This document shows positions 16,329-24,758 of a stretch of 64,000 nucleotides of DNA, one piece after another. The DNA lies in contig NC_013521.1 of the NCBI RefSeq assembly GCF_000024925.1, positions 1,736,001 through 1,800,000 on the forward strand, read 5' to 3'. The notes beneath the pieces are model-generated. The model was not told the origin of the DNA. It was given only the letters and a program-made list of their open reading frames with translations, and did not search any database. Both the position numbers and the translations under genes were made by a program. Numbering within the stretch: the first letter of the stretch is position 1; each line of letters starts with the position of its first letter. Source of the DNA: Sanguibacter keddieii DSM 10542. GTDB lineage: Bacteria; Actinomycetota; Actinomycetes; Actinomycetales; Cellulomonadaceae.

Positions 16329-16371
16329 GGCCCGCGAACATGTTCCCACCAGGGATTTCAGTTCGCGGGCC
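16329..16371 (-). terminator. qcrCAB operon terminator
   Basis: Perfect 11-bp stem (16329-16339 with 16361-16371), with an inner TCCC/GGGA pairing in the loop, 23 bp past the qcrB stop on the minus strand. Confidence 0.75.
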
Positions 16372-16393
16372 ATCCACCTACTGTGCCGTACGT

Positions 16394-18094
16394 TCAGCTC
16401 TTGCGCTCGTCCGTGACCACTCCGTGGCCGGTGCCGTCGCGCACGGGGTCCAGCTGACCGTGGGCGTCGCCCGAGTCGAGCTGGTCGTGCTCGCCGTGCG
16501 AGTGCGCGGCGGCGAGCTCGGCCGGCGTGACGGGCTCGACACGGTCCTCGAAGAAGAAGCCCGAGAGCTTCTGCAGCTGGCGGTCCCACGCGTAGCCCTT
16601 GCGGCGCACACCGCGTGCGTCCTCGCGAGGAGCGATCTCGAGCGGACGGTTCGCCTCGTACCCGACGCGCAGCCACCGCTCCTGCTCGTCGAGAGGCTTG
16701 TGGACCTCGATGTACTCACCGTTCGCGAAGCGGACGATGCGTCCGGTCTCGTGACCGTGGAGGACGAGCTCGCGGTCCTTGCGCTGCAGCCCCAGGCAGA
16801 TGCGCTTGGTGATCCAGAACGCGGCGACCGGTGCGAGGAAGAACGCGATGCGGAACACCCACGTGATCGAGTTGATCGACAGGTGGAAGTGCGTCGCGAT
16901 GAGGTCGTTCGACCCGGCGAGAGCCAGGATGATGAACGCCGTGAGGAAGCCGACGCCCAGGCCGGTGCGGACCGGGACGTTGCGCGGACGGTCGAGCACG
17001 TGGTGCTCGCGCTTGTCCTTCGTGACCGCAGCCTCGAGGAAGGGGTAGACCGCGAGGAAGGTGAAGAGCAGCCCGGGGATGACCACGGCCGGGATGAGGA
17101 CGTTGAGCGACAGCGTCCATCCGGCGATGACGTACTCGGTCTGCCCCGGCATGAGTCGTAGGGACCCCTCGAGGAACAGCATGTACCAGTCGGGCTGTGC
17201 GCCGGCGCCGACGGGGGAGGGGTCGTAGGGACCGTAGTTCCACACGTTGTTGATCGCCATGGTCGCGCCCATGAGGGCGATGACACCGAAGACGATGAAG
17301 AAGAACCCACCGGCCTTCGCGACGTAGACGGGGAACAGCGGGAAGCCGACGACGTTCTTGTCGGTCCGGCCGCCTCCGGGGTACTGCGTGTGCTTGTGCA
17401 GCACCACGAACAGCAGGTGGAGACCGATGAGCGCGAGGATCAACGCCGGCACCACGAGGATGTGCATGGTGAACAGGCGCGGGATGATGTCCTCGCCCGG
17501 GAACTCGCCGCCGAAGATCATGTACGACAGGTACGAGCCGATCACGGGGATCGACTTCACGACGCCGTCGGTGATGCGCAGGCCGTTGCCCGAGAGCACG
17601 TCGTCGGGGAGCGAGTAGCCGGTGAAGCCGGCGAGGAGACCGAGGATCATCAGCACGAAGCCGACCATCCAGTTGAGCTCACGCGGCTTGCGGAACGCAC
17701 CGGTGAAGAACACGCGCATCATGTGGACGACGATCGCCGCCATGAAGAGCAGCGCTGCCCAGTGGTGGATCTGGCGCATGAGCAGCCCGCCGCGGACCTC
17801 GAAGGACAGCTTGAGCGTCGAGGCGAAGGCCTCGGACATCAGCTGGCCGTTCATGGAGGACAGCGGGCCGTGGTACTCGATGAGCCCCATCGACGGCACG
17901 AAGAACATCGTCAGGAAGACACCCGAGATGAGGAGCACCACGAAGGAGTAGAGAGCGACCTCACCGAGGAGGAAGGACCAGTGGTCAGGGAAGACCTTGC
18001 GGGCGAAGCCCTTCACGGCGTTCGAGATGCCGGTGCGCTGGTCCAGGTAGTCGGTGCCTGCGGCGACCGGCTTCGGAACGTTGGTAGTTGTCAT
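16394..18094 (-). CDS. qcrB: Cytochrome bc1 complex cytochrome b subunit
   Basis: A 566-residue cytochrome b of the actinobacterial menaquinol:cytochrome c reductase. It has eight or more membrane helices. Heme-ligand regions are seen as MRQIHHWAALLFMAAIVVH and HILVVPALILALIGLHLL, and the quinol-site PEW equivalent reads QPDWYMLF. An extended hydrophilic C-terminus of more than 100 residues is typical for the phylum. The ATG overlaps the qcrA stop (ATGA). Together with qcrC, qcrA and the aa3 oxidase it should form the bcc-aa3 supercomplex. Confidence 0.97.
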   Translation of the reverse strand: MTTTNVPKPVAAGTDYLDQRTGISNAVKGFARKVFPDHWSFLLGEVALYSFVVLLISGVFLTMFFVPSMGLIEYHGPLSSMNGQLMSEAFASTLKLSFEVRGGLLMRQIHHWAALLFMAAIVVHMMRVFFTGAFRKPRELNWMVGFVLMILGLLAGFTGYSLPDDVLSGNGLRITDGVVKSIPVIGSYLSYMIFGGEFPGEDIIPRLFTMHILVVPALILALIGLHLLFVVLHKHTQYPGGGRTDKNVVGFPLFPVYVAKAGGFFFIVFGVIALMGATMAINNVWNYGPYDPSPVGAGAQPDWYMLFLEGSLRLMPGQTEYVIAGWTLSLNVLIPAVVIPGLLFTFLAVYPFLEAAVTKDKREHHVLDRPRNVPVRTGLGVGFLTAFIILALAGSNDLIATHFHLSINSITWVFRIAFFLAPVAAFWITKRICLGLQRKDRELVLHGHETGRIVRFANGEYIEVHKPLDEQERWLRVGYEANRPLEIAPREDARGVRRKGYAWDRQLQKLSGFFFEDRVEPVTPAELAAAHSHGEHDQLDSGDAHGQLDPVRDGTGHGVVTDERKS

Positions 18095-19128
18095 TTGAGG
18101 CGTCCCCAGTAGCTCGGGCCCACGGGCTCGTCGAAGTCGTCCTGCGCGATGAGGTACCCCTCGTCGTCGACCGCGATCGGCAGCTGGGGGAGAGGACGCT
18201 TCGCAGGACCGAAGACGACCTTGGCACCGTCAGCGACGTCGAACGTCGACTGGTGGCACGGGCAGAGGAGGTGGTGCGTCTGCTGCTCGTACAGAGCGAC
18301 GGGGCAGCCGACGTGCGTGCAGATCTTCGAGTAGGCGACGATGCCGTCGTGGGACCACGACTTGCGCTCTTCGCTCTCCTTGAGGTCTGCAGGGTCGAGA
18401 CGGACGATGAGGACGACGGCCTTGGCCTTCTCCGTGATCCACTCGTGGGAGCGACGCTCCTCCTCGGGCACGTCAGGGATGACGTGGACGACAGAACCGA
18501 TGGTGACGTCAGCGGCCTTGATGAGACGGCCGTTGGGGTCGATGGCGAGGCGGGTGCCCTTGCGCCAGATCGTGTGCTTGAACTTGCTGATGTCCCAGTC
18601 GCCGCCGACCGAGCTGATGAGCGGCACGGCGATGGTGAGCGGGAAGAGGGCGAGGGCGGTGACGACAGCGCCCTTGAGCACCGGGCGACGGGCGATGCCC
18701 GAGTCCTCGGCGCCGGCCTTGAGCTCGGCGATGGCCGCTGCGCGGACCTCGTCGGTGCCGCGGACGTCGTGACGCTCGTCGACGTGCTCGTGGTCGGACA
18801 TGAGCGTCTTGGCCCAGTGCACGGCGGCGAGGCCGATGCCCATGAGCGCGAAGAAGAGACCGAGGCCGAGCGCGAGGTTCGCGTTGCGCGTGCCGACGGT
18901 CGTGCCGTCCGGACGGATCGCGAAGTAGGCCACCATCATGCCGATGGTGCCGATGATCGAGATGACGAAGAGGACCACGGTCTGTCGCTCGGCGCGCTTG
19001 GCGGCCTTCGGGTCCTTGTCGGCCATCCGGAGCTTGTGCTCGGGGACGCCCGGGTCCGGGAAGGTCTCCAGCTGCTGGCCGCCCGACGTCGTGCTGACGT
19101 CGGTCGAGGGGTTGTGCTGCTCGGTCAT
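18091..19128 (-). CDS. qcrA: Cytochrome bc1 complex Rieske iron-sulfur subunit
   Basis: A 345-residue Rieske protein. The N-terminal part carries three membrane helices, as in other actinobacteria (VVLFVISIIGTIGMMVAYF; ALGLGLFFALMGIGLAAVHW; ALALFPLTIAVPLI). The C-terminal Rieske domain has the [2Fe-2S] ligands in CTHVGCP and CPCHQSTF. The start ATG 19128 overlaps the qcrC stop by 4 nt, and its own stop overlaps the qcrB start by 4 nt, so the three genes are chained by coupling. Confidence 0.96.
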   Translation of the reverse strand: MTEQHNPSTDVSTTSGGQQLETFPDPGVPEHKLRMADKDPKAAKRAERQTVVLFVISIIGTIGMMVAYFAIRPDGTTVGTRNANLALGLGLFFALMGIGLAAVHWAKTLMSDHEHVDERHDVRGTDEVRAAAIAELKAGAEDSGIARRPVLKGAVVTALALFPLTIAVPLISSVGGDWDISKFKHTIWRKGTRLAIDPNGRLIKAADVTIGSVVHVIPDVPEEERRSHEWITEKAKAVVLIVRLDPADLKESEERKSWSHDGIVAYSKICTHVGCPVALYEQQTHHLLCPCHQSTFDVADGAKVVFGPAKRPLPQLPIAVDDEGYLIAQDDFDEPVGPSYWGRLK

Positions 19129-19904
19129 GAGGACTTGGCTCCGATCCACACTGCGCACCCGATGAGTGCTCCGATGCCGACGATCCAGACCCACAGGCCC
19201 TCGCTGACGGGGCCGAGGTTGCCGAGGTCGGCTCCGCCGGCGGAGCCCTCGCGCTGCTCGACGAGGTACGCGATCACGTCGCGCTTCTCCTCGGGGGTGA
19301 TGGTGGCGTCGTTGAAGACGGGCATCGACTGCGGGCCGGTGAGCATGGCCTCGTAGATGTGCGTCGGCGTCGTGCCGGAGAGGGCAGGCGCGTACTTGCC
19401 CTCGGAGAGGGCGCCGCCGGCGCCGACCGCGTTGTGGCACATGGCGCAGTTGGTGCGGAAGATGGCGGAGCCGTTCGACGCGTCGCCGAGCGCAGGGTCG
19501 ACCTGCTCGGCCGTCGGGGTCGACGGGCCGGGGCCCAGGGAGGCGACGTAGGCGGCGAGCTGGTTGGTCTGCTCGGCGTCGAACTGCGTCGGCTTGGCCG
19601 GGGCCTGCGGGCTGTTCATCTGCATGGGCATACGGCCGGTGCCGACCTGGAAGTTCACCGAGGCCGCACCGACACCGATGAGCGAGGGGACCTCGTCGCG
19701 ACCTTCGGCGTTCACGCCGTGGCAGGTGGCGCAGTTCGCCTGGAAGAGTTTTTCACCGGCTTCGATGTCGTTGGTCGCAGCGGTGTCGGCGCTGGCCGAC
19801 GTGGGTGACAGGACGGCGTACAGGCCGCCCGTCACCAGCAGCGCCAGCAGCATCAGCACGACCGGCGTGAGCCGGTGGTGTCGGCGGGCGGCGAGTGCCT
19901 TCAC
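19125..19904 (-). CDS. qcrC: Cytochrome bc1 complex diheme cytochrome c subunit
   Basis: A 259-residue diheme cytochrome c that passes electrons from the Rieske centre to CuA, replacing a soluble cytochrome c. It has an N-terminal membrane/signal helix (about 13-31), the first heme motif CATCH (58-62), the second CAMCH (153-157), and a C-terminal membrane anchor (about 238-256). The start is GTG 19904, with AGGA about 7 nt upstream. It is the first gene of qcrCAB and lies 103 bp after ctaE, probably on the same transcript. Confidence 0.96.
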   Translation of the reverse strand: MKALAARRHHRLTPVVLMLLALLVTGGLYAVLSPTSASADTAATNDIEAGEKLFQANCATCHGVNAEGRDEVPSLIGVGAASVNFQVGTGRMPMQMNSPQAPAKPTQFDAEQTNQLAAYVASLGPGPSTPTAEQVDPALGDASNGSAIFRTNCAMCHNAVGAGGALSEGKYAPALSGTTPTHIYEAMLTGPQSMPVFNDATITPEEKRDVIAYLVEQREGSAGGADLGNLGPVSEGLWVWIVGIGALIGCAVWIGAKSS

Positions 19905-20007
19905 GGATGGATCCTCGTCTCACAAGATGGGTGTTCGGGGGCTGTGTGCGGCTCAGAGGGCGAGCCGTGGTTCTCGGGGTGGGGCTGGGTGGTCTGGCGG
20001 CTGCGGG

Positions 20008-20649
20008 TCACTGCAGGAAGTAGATGACGCCGAAGAGCGCGATCCAGACCACGTCGACGAAGTGCCAGTAGTACGACACGACGATCGCGGTGGTGGCCTC
20101 GTGGTGCCCGAAGTTCTTCGCGGTGAAGGACCGTCCGAGCAGGAAGAGGAAGGCGATGAGACCGCCCACGACGTGCAGGCCGTGGAAGCCGGTCGCGAGG
20201 TAGAAGACCGAGCCGTACGGGCTCGAGGAGATCGTGAGGCCGGCCTCGACGAGCTCGGCGTACTCGAACACCTGACCGGCGACGAAGAACGAGCCCATGA
20301 GGTAGGTGAGCGTCATCCACTCGTTCATGCCCCAACGGTTGATCGCGAAGATCGAGCCGGTGCGGCGGGGCTGCATCCGCTCTGCGGCCCACACGCCCAT
20401 CTGGCAGGTCACCGATGACAGGACCAGGACGGACGTGTTGATGGCGGCGAACGTGAGGTTGAGGTGACCCGTGCCCTCCGCCCACTGCTCCGGAGAGATG
20501 GTCGCGCGGATGGTGAAGTACATCGCGAAGAGGCCCGCGAAGAACATGAGTTCGCTCGCGAGCCAGACGATGGTTCCGACCGACACGGGGTTCGGGCGGT
20601 TCACGCTGACGTGGGTGTGGGTGCTGGGGGCAGCCGTTGCAGTCGACAC
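20008..20649 (-). CDS. ctaE: Cytochrome c oxidase subunit III
   Basis: A 213-residue subunit III with five or six membrane helices. Family blocks are [16 protein letters not shown] (about 30-45), [37 protein letters not shown] and [19 protein letters not shown] at the C-terminus. The GTG at 20649 was chosen because homology begins a few residues later and a CATAAT hexamer lies exactly 6 nt upstream (leaderless). The order ctaE-qcrCAB, away from ctaCDF, is the usual actinobacterial arrangement. Confidence 0.95.
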   Translation of the reverse strand: MSTATAAPSTHTHVSVNRPNPVSVGTIVWLASELMFFAGLFAMYFTIRATISPEQWAEGTGHLNLTFAAINTSVLVLSSVTCQMGVWAAERMQPRRTGSIFAINRWGMNEWMTLTYLMGSFFVAGQVFEYAELVEAGLTISSSPYGSVFYLATGFHGLHVVGGLIAFLFLLGRSFTAKNFGHHEATTAIVVSYYWHFVDVVWIALFGVIYFLQ

Positions 20650-20655
20650 CCCATC

Positions 20656-20661
20656 ATTATG
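20656..20661 (-). promoter_or_regulatory. -10 hexamer of ctaE-qcrCAB (leaderless)
   Basis: CATAAT on the minus strand, 6 nt before the GTG at 20649; five of six bases match TATAAT. Confidence 0.55.
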
Positions 20662-20945
20662 GCCGATGATCAGCGGACTGTGGGCCCTAGGACCCACCGA
20701 TCTGGGCCGCTGAATCTCACAATGCTGCAACGGCGGGCGGTTGTGTGCCCTTCTCGTGACGGAGCGTTCACAACTGTCACCAAAACGCTGCCGCATGGCG
20801 GGTCGGATCCGTGCCAAGATGCTCAGGAGACCTGGCATCACCCCACATCATCCAGCACGACGGTCGCCCCTGTCTCGTGAGCACGGTGCACGGCACCTCG
20901 CGCGCGAGGGGTACGGCCGCCCGGCGAGAGCGAGGACCGAGACCC
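20662..20945. other. Divergent intergenic region ctaE / receiver protein
   Basis: About 284 bp with lower GC in its middle (around 20710-20800). The ctaE promoter is at its left edge. A plus-strand promoter for the receiver-trpD pair should lie here, but no hexamer pair is convincing. No gene is seen in it. Confidence 0.35.
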
Positions 20946-21386
20946 ATGTCAGACGCAGGCAGCGCAGCGAGCACCGAGACCACCCCCGTCCGCACGGTCC
21001 TGCTCTACTCGGACGACTCGACGGTGCGCGACGCGGTGCGTGGGGCTGTGGGCTCGGTCGCCGACGCGGGTGGCACCAGGATCCGGTGGGTCGACGTCGC
21101 CACCCACGCGGAGGTCGTCCGGCTGGCGGACCTCGGCGGGGTCGACCTGATGATCCTCGACGGCGAGGCGGACAAGGCCGGCGGCATGGGCGTGTGCCGG
21201 CAGCTGAAGAACGAGATCTTCGAGTGCCCGCCGGTCGTGCTGCTCACCGGTCGCCCGCAGGACGCCTGGCTCGCCTCGTGGTCGCTCGCCGACGTCGCCG
21301 TGCCGCGCCCCCTCGACCCGATCGAGCTGCAGCGCGTGGTGCGTCGTGTGCTCGCCGGGGACGTCGTCGCCGGGGCCGCGCTGTGA
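20946..21386 (+). CDS. Atypical stand-alone receiver-domain protein
   Basis: A 146-residue response-regulator receiver domain with no output domain. The acidic pair Asp23/Asp24, the phospho-acceptor candidate Asp72 in LMILDGEAD and Thr101 in LLTGRPQ are in the expected places. The conserved switch Lys before Pro is replaced by Arg121 (VPRPLDP), so phosphorylation may be altered. There is no histidine kinase nearby. The stop overlaps the trpD GTG (GTGA), which ties its synthesis to a tryptophan pathway enzyme. An unusual control role over a metabolic enzyme is possible but unproven. Confidence 0.75.
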   Translation: MSDAGSAASTETTPVRTVLLYSDDSTVRDAVRGAVGSVADAGGTRIRWVDVATHAEVVRLADLGGVDLMILDGEADKAGGMGVCRQLKNEIFECPPVVLLTGRPQDAWLASWSLADVAVPRPLDPIELQRVVRRVLAGDVVAGAAL

Positions 21387-22441
21387 CCGCTGGTCTGCCG
21401 ACCGTGGCCTCGTGGCCAGACCTCACCTCCGTGCTCGTGGGCGGTGGCGACCTCAGCGCCGACCAGACGGCGTGGGCGATGGGCTCGGTGATGTCGGGCG
21501 GAGCCACCCCCGTGCAGCTGGCCGGGTTCCTCGTCGCGCTGCGCGCCAAGGGCGAGACGGTCGCCGAGCTGACCGGGCTGGCCGACGCGATGATCTCGCA
21601 CGCGGTCCCGTGCCGGGTCGAGGGTCGCACCCTCGACATCGTGGGGACCGGCGGCGACCGCGCCCACACCGTCAACATCTCGACCATGGCGGCGATCGTC
21701 CTGGCCGGGACCGGCATCACGGTCGTCAAGCACGGCAACCGGGCCTCGTCGTCGTCCTCGGGCTCGGCCGACGTGCTCGAGGCGCTCGGCATCCGGCTGG
21801 ACCAGCCGGCCGACCGCGTCGCCGAGATCGCGTCCGAGGTCGGCATCACGTTCTGCTTCGCCCAGGTGTTCCACCCGTCGATGAAGCACGCTGCTGCCGC
21901 GCGCCGTGACCTCGGGATACCCACGGCCTTCAACTTCCTCGGCCCGCTGACCAACCCGTCGCGGCCCCGGGCCACCGCGGTCGGCGTGGCCGACGCGCGC
22001 ATGGCCCCGATCGTCGCGGGCGTGTTCGGCGCACGCGGCACCCAGGCCCTCGTGTTCCGCGGTCAGGACGGGCTGGACGAGCTGGCCGCCACCTCGGTCG
22101 CCGACGTGTGGGAGGTGCGCGACGGCCAGGTCACGACCTCGACGCTCGACGCGGTGGCGGAGCTCGGGCTCACGCCAACCACGGTGGAGGACCTGCGAGG
22201 CGCAGACGCGGCCTACAACGCCGGTGTCGCCCGGAGCCTGCTCGACGGTGCCGGGGGACCGGTGCGCGAGACGGTGCTGCTCAACGCGGCGGCCGCGCTC
22301 GTGGCCGACGGGAGCCTGGACGGCACCGCCGAGGGGACCCTGCCCGAGCGTCTGCTGGCCGGCGTGCGTCACGCGGCCGGGTCGATCGACTCGGGTCGGG
22401 CAGCCTCCGTCCTCGAGCGCTGGGCAGCGGCGGCGGCCTGA
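21383..22441 (+). CDS. trpD: Anthranilate phosphoribosyltransferase
   Basis: TrpD transfers phosphoribose from PRPP to anthranilate, the second tryptophan-specific step. The 352-residue protein shows the PRPP-binding [56 protein letters not shown], and [16 protein letters not shown]. It is separate from the other trp genes in this window. The GTG start overlaps the stop of the receiver-domain gene, so the pair is translationally coupled. Confidence 0.95.
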   Translation: MTAGLPTVASWPDLTSVLVGGGDLSADQTAWAMGSVMSGGATPVQLAGFLVALRAKGETVAELTGLADAMISHAVPCRVEGRTLDIVGTGGDRAHTVNISTMAAIVLAGTGITVVKHGNRASSSSSGSADVLEALGIRLDQPADRVAEIASEVGITFCFAQVFHPSMKHAAAARRDLGIPTAFNFLGPLTNPSRPRATAVGVADARMAPIVAGVFGARGTQALVFRGQDGLDELAATSVADVWEVRDGQVTTSTLDAVAELGLTPTTVEDLRGADAAYNAGVARSLLDGAGGPVRETVLLNAAAALVADGSLDGTAEGTLPERLLAGVRHAAGSIDSGRAASVLERWAAAAA

Positions 22442-22462
22442 CGCTCTGCTGGTGCGGCGTCC

Positions 22463-22744
22463 TCAGTCTTCGAGGCCGAGGGCGAACGCCGCGTCCAGGT
22501 CGCTGCTGGAGAACTCGCGGAAGGCGAGGTACGTCCGGGTGCGTCGCACGCCGGGGACCTTGCTGATCCGGTCGGCGATGACGTCGGCGAACTGGTTGTG
22601 GTCCTGGACGTGGACCATGGCGATGAGGTCGACCTCGCCGGTGACCGAGTAGACGGCCGAGACGCCCTCGACCTCGGCGATCTTCGTCGCGGCCTCGGGG
22701 ATGAGTGCCTGGTCGGTGTCGATCATGACGATGGCGGTAGGCAC
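22463..22744 (-). CDS. Lrp/AsnC ligand-binding (RAM) domain protein without HTH
   Basis: A 93-residue protein holding only the effector/oligomerisation (RAM) domain of Lrp/AsnC regulators: IVMIDTDQALIPEAATKIAEVEGV then VTGEVDLIAMVHV. There is no DNA-binding helix-turn-helix. Such stand-alone RAM proteins may bind amino acids and join larger Lrp complexes; a direct role is unknown. The GTG start at 22744 is preceded by GGAG about 7 nt upstream. It converges on trpD with a 21-bp gap. Confidence 0.85.
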   Translation of the reverse strand: MPTAIVMIDTDQALIPEAATKIAEVEGVSAVYSVTGEVDLIAMVHVQDHNQFADVIADRISKVPGVRRTRTYLAFREFSSSDLDAAFALGLED

Positions 22745-22799
22745 GGTCTGTCTCCTCGTGGACGGCGGTCGCTCGGTGCGTCGTCCCAGTATGCCGCGC

Positions 22800-24650
22800 T
22801 CAGGACACCGCGGACACGACGTCGGCGGTGGTCCGGCCGACCACGTACCGCTCGGCGCCGGCCACGGGGCAGGTGAGCCCGAGGTCGCTCTCGACGAGCC
22901 GCACGCCCTCGGACCGCAGCCACGCGACCACGAGGTCGGTCTCCTCCGGGTGGCAGGCAGGGCCGGCCGAGGTCGGGGCCGGGACGTGCTCGGCGGCTGC
23001 GACGGCCGCCTCGACCGCGGCCAGCGGGTCCTCGCCGTGCCGGCACACCGCCGTCGTGGCGAGGCGCCCGTAGCGCACCACGACGATCTCCCACCCGGCG
23101 GCCGACGTCGGCCGGGCCGCGACGATCTGGGCGCTCGCCACGACCGGCGCGAGCCGCTGGGCGCGCGCAGCACCGGCGAGGAAGGCCTCCAGCCGGTCAC
23201 GGTCCGTCCCGGCGTCCTCGAAGCGCTGCTGCTCCACGTGCTCGGCGATCCTCCGGGCCAGGGCGGCGACCACAGGGCTCGGGTCGTGCTCCATGGACCG
23301 GACCAGCCCGGCGACCACGTCGGCGTAGTCGTCGTCCGGAGCCGTCGTGGGGCGCGAGGACGGGCGCACGCACGGGGCGGAGCAGCGTCCCATCTCGGCC
23401 AGCACGCACGCCGACGCCGTCGCCGACGGCAGGGCGGGCAGCTTCTTGGTGCACTGGCGCACCTGGTGCGCCGACTGGAGCGCCTCGACGGCCTCGGTGG
23501 CCCGGGCGCGGGAGACGAAGGGGCCGACGACGGGCTCGCCGAGCGCGGCGGTGCCGTCGCGCACGACCGTCAGCCGGGGGTACGCCTCTGACGACACCCG
23601 GACCCAGTGCATCCGCTCGGGGTGCTTGGACCGACGGTTGTACCGCGGGGCGTGCTCGGTGATGAGCCGCAGCTCGCGCACCCGTGCCTCGAGCGCGGTC
23701 GCGCACGGGACGGCCCTGACGGTGACGGCGAGGCGGATCATCTCCGTCATGCGGCCGCGCTTCTCGGCGGCCGTGAAGTAGCTCCGCACGCGGGTGCGCA
23801 CGTCCGTCGAGGTCCCGACGTAGAGGACCTCGTCCTGCGGGCCGACGAACATGTACACCCCAGGACCGCTCGGCATGCCGTCGGCGAGGTGCCGACGCCG
23901 TCGGACGTCGGCGGGGACCGGGTCGGTGGCGGTCGCGAGGTCTTCGAGGTGCGTGATGCCCAGCGGCGCCATGCGGTCGAAGAGCGCGTGCATCACGTCG
24001 ACTGTCGCCCGGGCGTCGGACAGTGCCCGGTGGTCCGGGGTGATGGTCGCCCGGAAGAGCGCCGCGAGGGTCCCGAGCTTGTGGTTCGGCGCCTCGTCGC
24101 GGGTGACGACCCGCCGGGCGAGGGGGACCGTGTCCAGGACCTGGTTCCCCGGCCAGGCGAGGTCCATGCTCCGCGCCGCGGCCTTGAGGAACGAGATGTC
24201 GAAGGGGGCGTTGTGCGCGACGAGGACGGTCCCGCGGGCGAACTCGAGGAACGACGGCAGGACGAGCTCGATCGAGGGGGCGCTCGAGACCATGAGCGTG
24301 GTGATGCCGGTGAGGCGGGCGATGAAGGCCGGCACCGGGTGCCCAGGGTTGACCAGGGACTGGAACTCGCCGATCACCTCGCCGCCGCGGACCTTGACCG
24401 CACCGATCTCGGTGATGCCCGCGTCCTTCGACGATCCGCCGGTCGTCTCGAGGTCGACCACCACGAAGGTCACCTCGCTCAGGGGCGTTCCGAGCTCGTC
24501 GAGGCCGAGCTGGACCGGGGTGCCGGTCGTCTCGACCTCGGCAGGCCCCCGCAGGAGACCGGTGGCAGGGCGCAGGGCGCCCGAGAGGCGCTTCCCCGCC
24601 GCCCGGGCTCCGGGTGCCGGTCTCAGGTCGCTGGAGGGCTGCGCGTGCAT
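22800..24650 (-). CDS. DnaQ-like 3'-5' exonuclease fused to UvrC-like GIY-YIG nuclease
   Basis: A 616-residue fusion known in actinobacteria. The N-terminal DEDDh exonuclease has FVVVDLETTGGSSKD, APFDISFLKAA and HRALSDARATVDV. The second half is UvrC-like: GPGVYMFVGPQDEVLYVGTS begins the GIY-YIG domain, followed by the RSYFTAAEKRGRM segment and a Cys-containing stretch (CTKKLPAL, CVLAEMGRCSAPC). A DNA repair or proofreading role is inferred. ATG 24650 is preferred over an ATG at 24680 because TAGTCT lies exactly 7 nt before it and because 24680 lies inside a terminator stem. Confidence 0.88.
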   Translation of the reverse strand: MHAQPSSDLRPAPGARAAGKRLSGALRPATGLLRGPAEVETTGTPVQLGLDELGTPLSEVTFVVVDLETTGGSSKDAGITEIGAVKVRGGEVIGEFQSLVNPGHPVPAFIARLTGITTLMVSSAPSIELVLPSFLEFARGTVLVAHNAPFDISFLKAAARSMDLAWPGNQVLDTVPLARRVVTRDEAPNHKLGTLAALFRATITPDHRALSDARATVDVMHALFDRMAPLGITHLEDLATATDPVPADVRRRRHLADGMPSGPGVYMFVGPQDEVLYVGTSTDVRTRVRSYFTAAEKRGRMTEMIRLAVTVRAVPCATALEARVRELRLITEHAPRYNRRSKHPERMHWVRVSSEAYPRLTVVRDGTAALGEPVVGPFVSRARATEAVEALQSAHQVRQCTKKLPALPSATASACVLAEMGRCSAPCVRPSSRPTTAPDDDYADVVAGLVRSMEHDPSPVVAALARRIAEHVEQQRFEDAGTDRDRLEAFLAGAARAQRLAPVVASAQIVAARPTSAAGWEIVVVRYGRLATTAVCRHGEDPLAAVEAAVAAAEHVPAPTSAGPACHPEETDLVVAWLRSEGVRLVESDLGLTCPVAGAERYVVGRTTADVVSAVS

Positions 24651-24657
24651 GCCGGTG

Positions 24658-24663
24658 AGACTA
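24658..24663 (-). promoter_or_regulatory. -10 hexamer of exonuclease fusion (leaderless)
   Basis: TAGTCT on the minus strand, 7 nt before the ATG at 24650 and only 4 bp from the upstream gene's terminator hairpin. Confidence 0.5.
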
Positions 24664-24667
24664 CGGT

Positions 24668-24707
24668 GCCCCACCGACACGCAGCGTCAGCAGCGTGTCG
24701 GTGGGGC
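24668..24707 (-). terminator. Terminator of acyl-CoA synthetase gene
   Basis: Perfect 15-bp stem with a 10-nt loop, 51 bp past the synthetase stop on the minus strand. Confidence 0.8.
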
Positions 24708-24758
24708 AGCGTCCCAGCCCGGGCCTCCGACGGCAGCGGTGCCCGGCAGCGGTGCCCG

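Noticed and set aside
16336-16345. GAACATGTTC palindrome upstream of sodA as a regulator site (LexA- or redox-type)
   Set aside because: It overlaps the left arm and loop of the qcrB terminator hairpin (16329-16371), which explains most of it, and the GAAC/GTTC spacing of 2 does not fit the actinobacterial LexA box.
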